Made by a program: the position numbers and the translations under genes
In this document: piece by piece, positions 6,519 to 6,814 of the stretch
Layout: each line of letters opens with the position of its first letter
Numbering within the stretch: the stretch's first letter is position 1
Source of the DNA: CBDCFL01 sp050300875
Lineage (GTDB): Bacteria > Pseudomonadota > Alphaproteobacteria > Rhodobacterales > Rhodobacteraceae
Direction of reading: 5' to 3'
Assembly: GCA_050300875.1 (NCBI GenBank)
Contig: JBNKYL010000167.1
Location: 1-6,814 of the forward strand
DNA: 6,814 bases
Notes under the pieces: model-generated
Told to the model about the DNA's origin: nothing
Seen by the model: the letters and a program-made list of their open reading frames with translations, nothing else
Databases searched by the model: none

Positions 6519-6814
6519 TCAGAGGTTTTCGGCGAAACTGATTGATTCTCCGCAGCCGCAGGCATCGACTACATTGGGGTTATTGAACTTGAACCCGCTT
6601 TCAAGAAGGCTGGTTTGATAGTCGATTTCCGTACCGAACAGGAACATCTGCGCCATCGGCGCGATCATCACCCGCGCGCCATCCTGTTCGATCACCTCGT
6701 CGTGGGGGTCAATTTCGGTGGCGTATTCCATGGTATATTCCATGCCCGCGCAGCCGCCTTTCTTTACGCCGACGCGCAATCCCTTGTGGCCATCACGTTC
6801 CATCAGGGCGGCGA
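6519..6814 (-). CDS. sufA: SufA/HesB-type A-type Fe-S carrier, 5' end cut by window
   Basis: The C-terminal 97 residues are visible. The reading frame stays open through the window edge (Ala-Ala-Leu before MERDGHKG), so the Met at 6803 is probably internal and about 10-25 N-terminal residues are missing. A-type carriers accept and pass on Fe-S clusters in the cytoplasm. The three conserved cysteines are present: one in KKGGCAGMEY (visible residues 17-26) and two in the C-terminal ACGCGESISF. The block FKFNNPNVVDACGCGES fits SufA/HesB better than ErpA, which I recall as GGCSGFQY and SSCGCGTSF. The direction suggests it is the last gene of a suf operon to the right; this is inferred. The stop is 68 bp before the hydrolase start on the same strand, with no convincing terminator between, so read-through is possible. 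The family is firm; the symbol is less so (iscA is an alternative). Confidence 0.9.
   Translation of the reverse strand, partial: AALMERDGHKGLRVGVKKGGCAGMEYTMEYATEIDPHDEVIEQDGARVMIAPMAQMFLFGTEIDYQTSLLESGFKFNNPNVVDACGCGESISFAENL

Noticed and set aside
6049..6618. Plus-strand open frame of 189 codons spanning the hydrolase and sufA
   Set aside because: It crosses two well-supported opposite-strand genes and the gap between them, and has no recognisable domain.
6519..6803. Treating the Met at 6803 as the true SufA start
   Set aside because: The frame stays open to the window edge and family members have further N-terminal residues before this point, so the gene is taken as partial.

Overview
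The window looks like chromosomal DNA from an alphaproteobacterium, most likely the Rhodobacteraceae/Roseobacter group. It is GC-rich and tightly packed. It carries a KpsC/KpsS capsule set with a Wza-like exporter, a classic riboflavin synthase, a Roseobacter-type conserved hypothetical protein that starts inside the end of the riboflavin synthase gene, and a SufA-type Fe-S protein. The taxonomic call rests on remembered gene families and gene order, not on a search.

The left 4.3 kb (1-4269, minus strand) is a three-gene capsular polysaccharide unit. In transcription order it holds kpsS (2977-4269), a Wza-like outer-membrane export lipoprotein (1753-2877), and kpsC (1-1745, its 3' end beyond the left edge). 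KpsS and KpsC are the Kdo transferases that build the poly-Kdo linker on a phospholipid acceptor for ABC-transporter-dependent capsules. The lipoprotein would form the exit channel in the outer membrane. No ABC transporter (KpsM/KpsT), no KpsE-type periplasmic adaptor and no repeat-unit glycosyltransferase lies in the window, so the system is incomplete here.

A 152-bp divergent intergenic region (4270-4421) separates kpsS from the plus-strand riboflavin synthase gene ribE (4422-5027). ribE overlaps by ATGA a 193-residue conserved protein of unknown function (5024-5605). That gene runs tail-to-tail into a minus-strand fumarylacetoacetate hydrolase family gene (5602-6450), and the two stop codons share one CTAG.

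At the right edge is the C-terminal part of a SufA/HesB-type A-type Fe-S carrier (6519-6814, minus strand), in the same direction as the hydrolase and 68 bp upstream of it. It is probably the end of a suf operon lying beyond the window.

No RNA gene, insertion sequence, CRISPR array or prophage gene was seen, and no stretch over 300 bp lacks a gene. I found no clear evidence of an entirely new system. The best leads are the unknown protein translationally coupled to riboflavin synthase, and the capsule cassette placed head-to-head with ribE.
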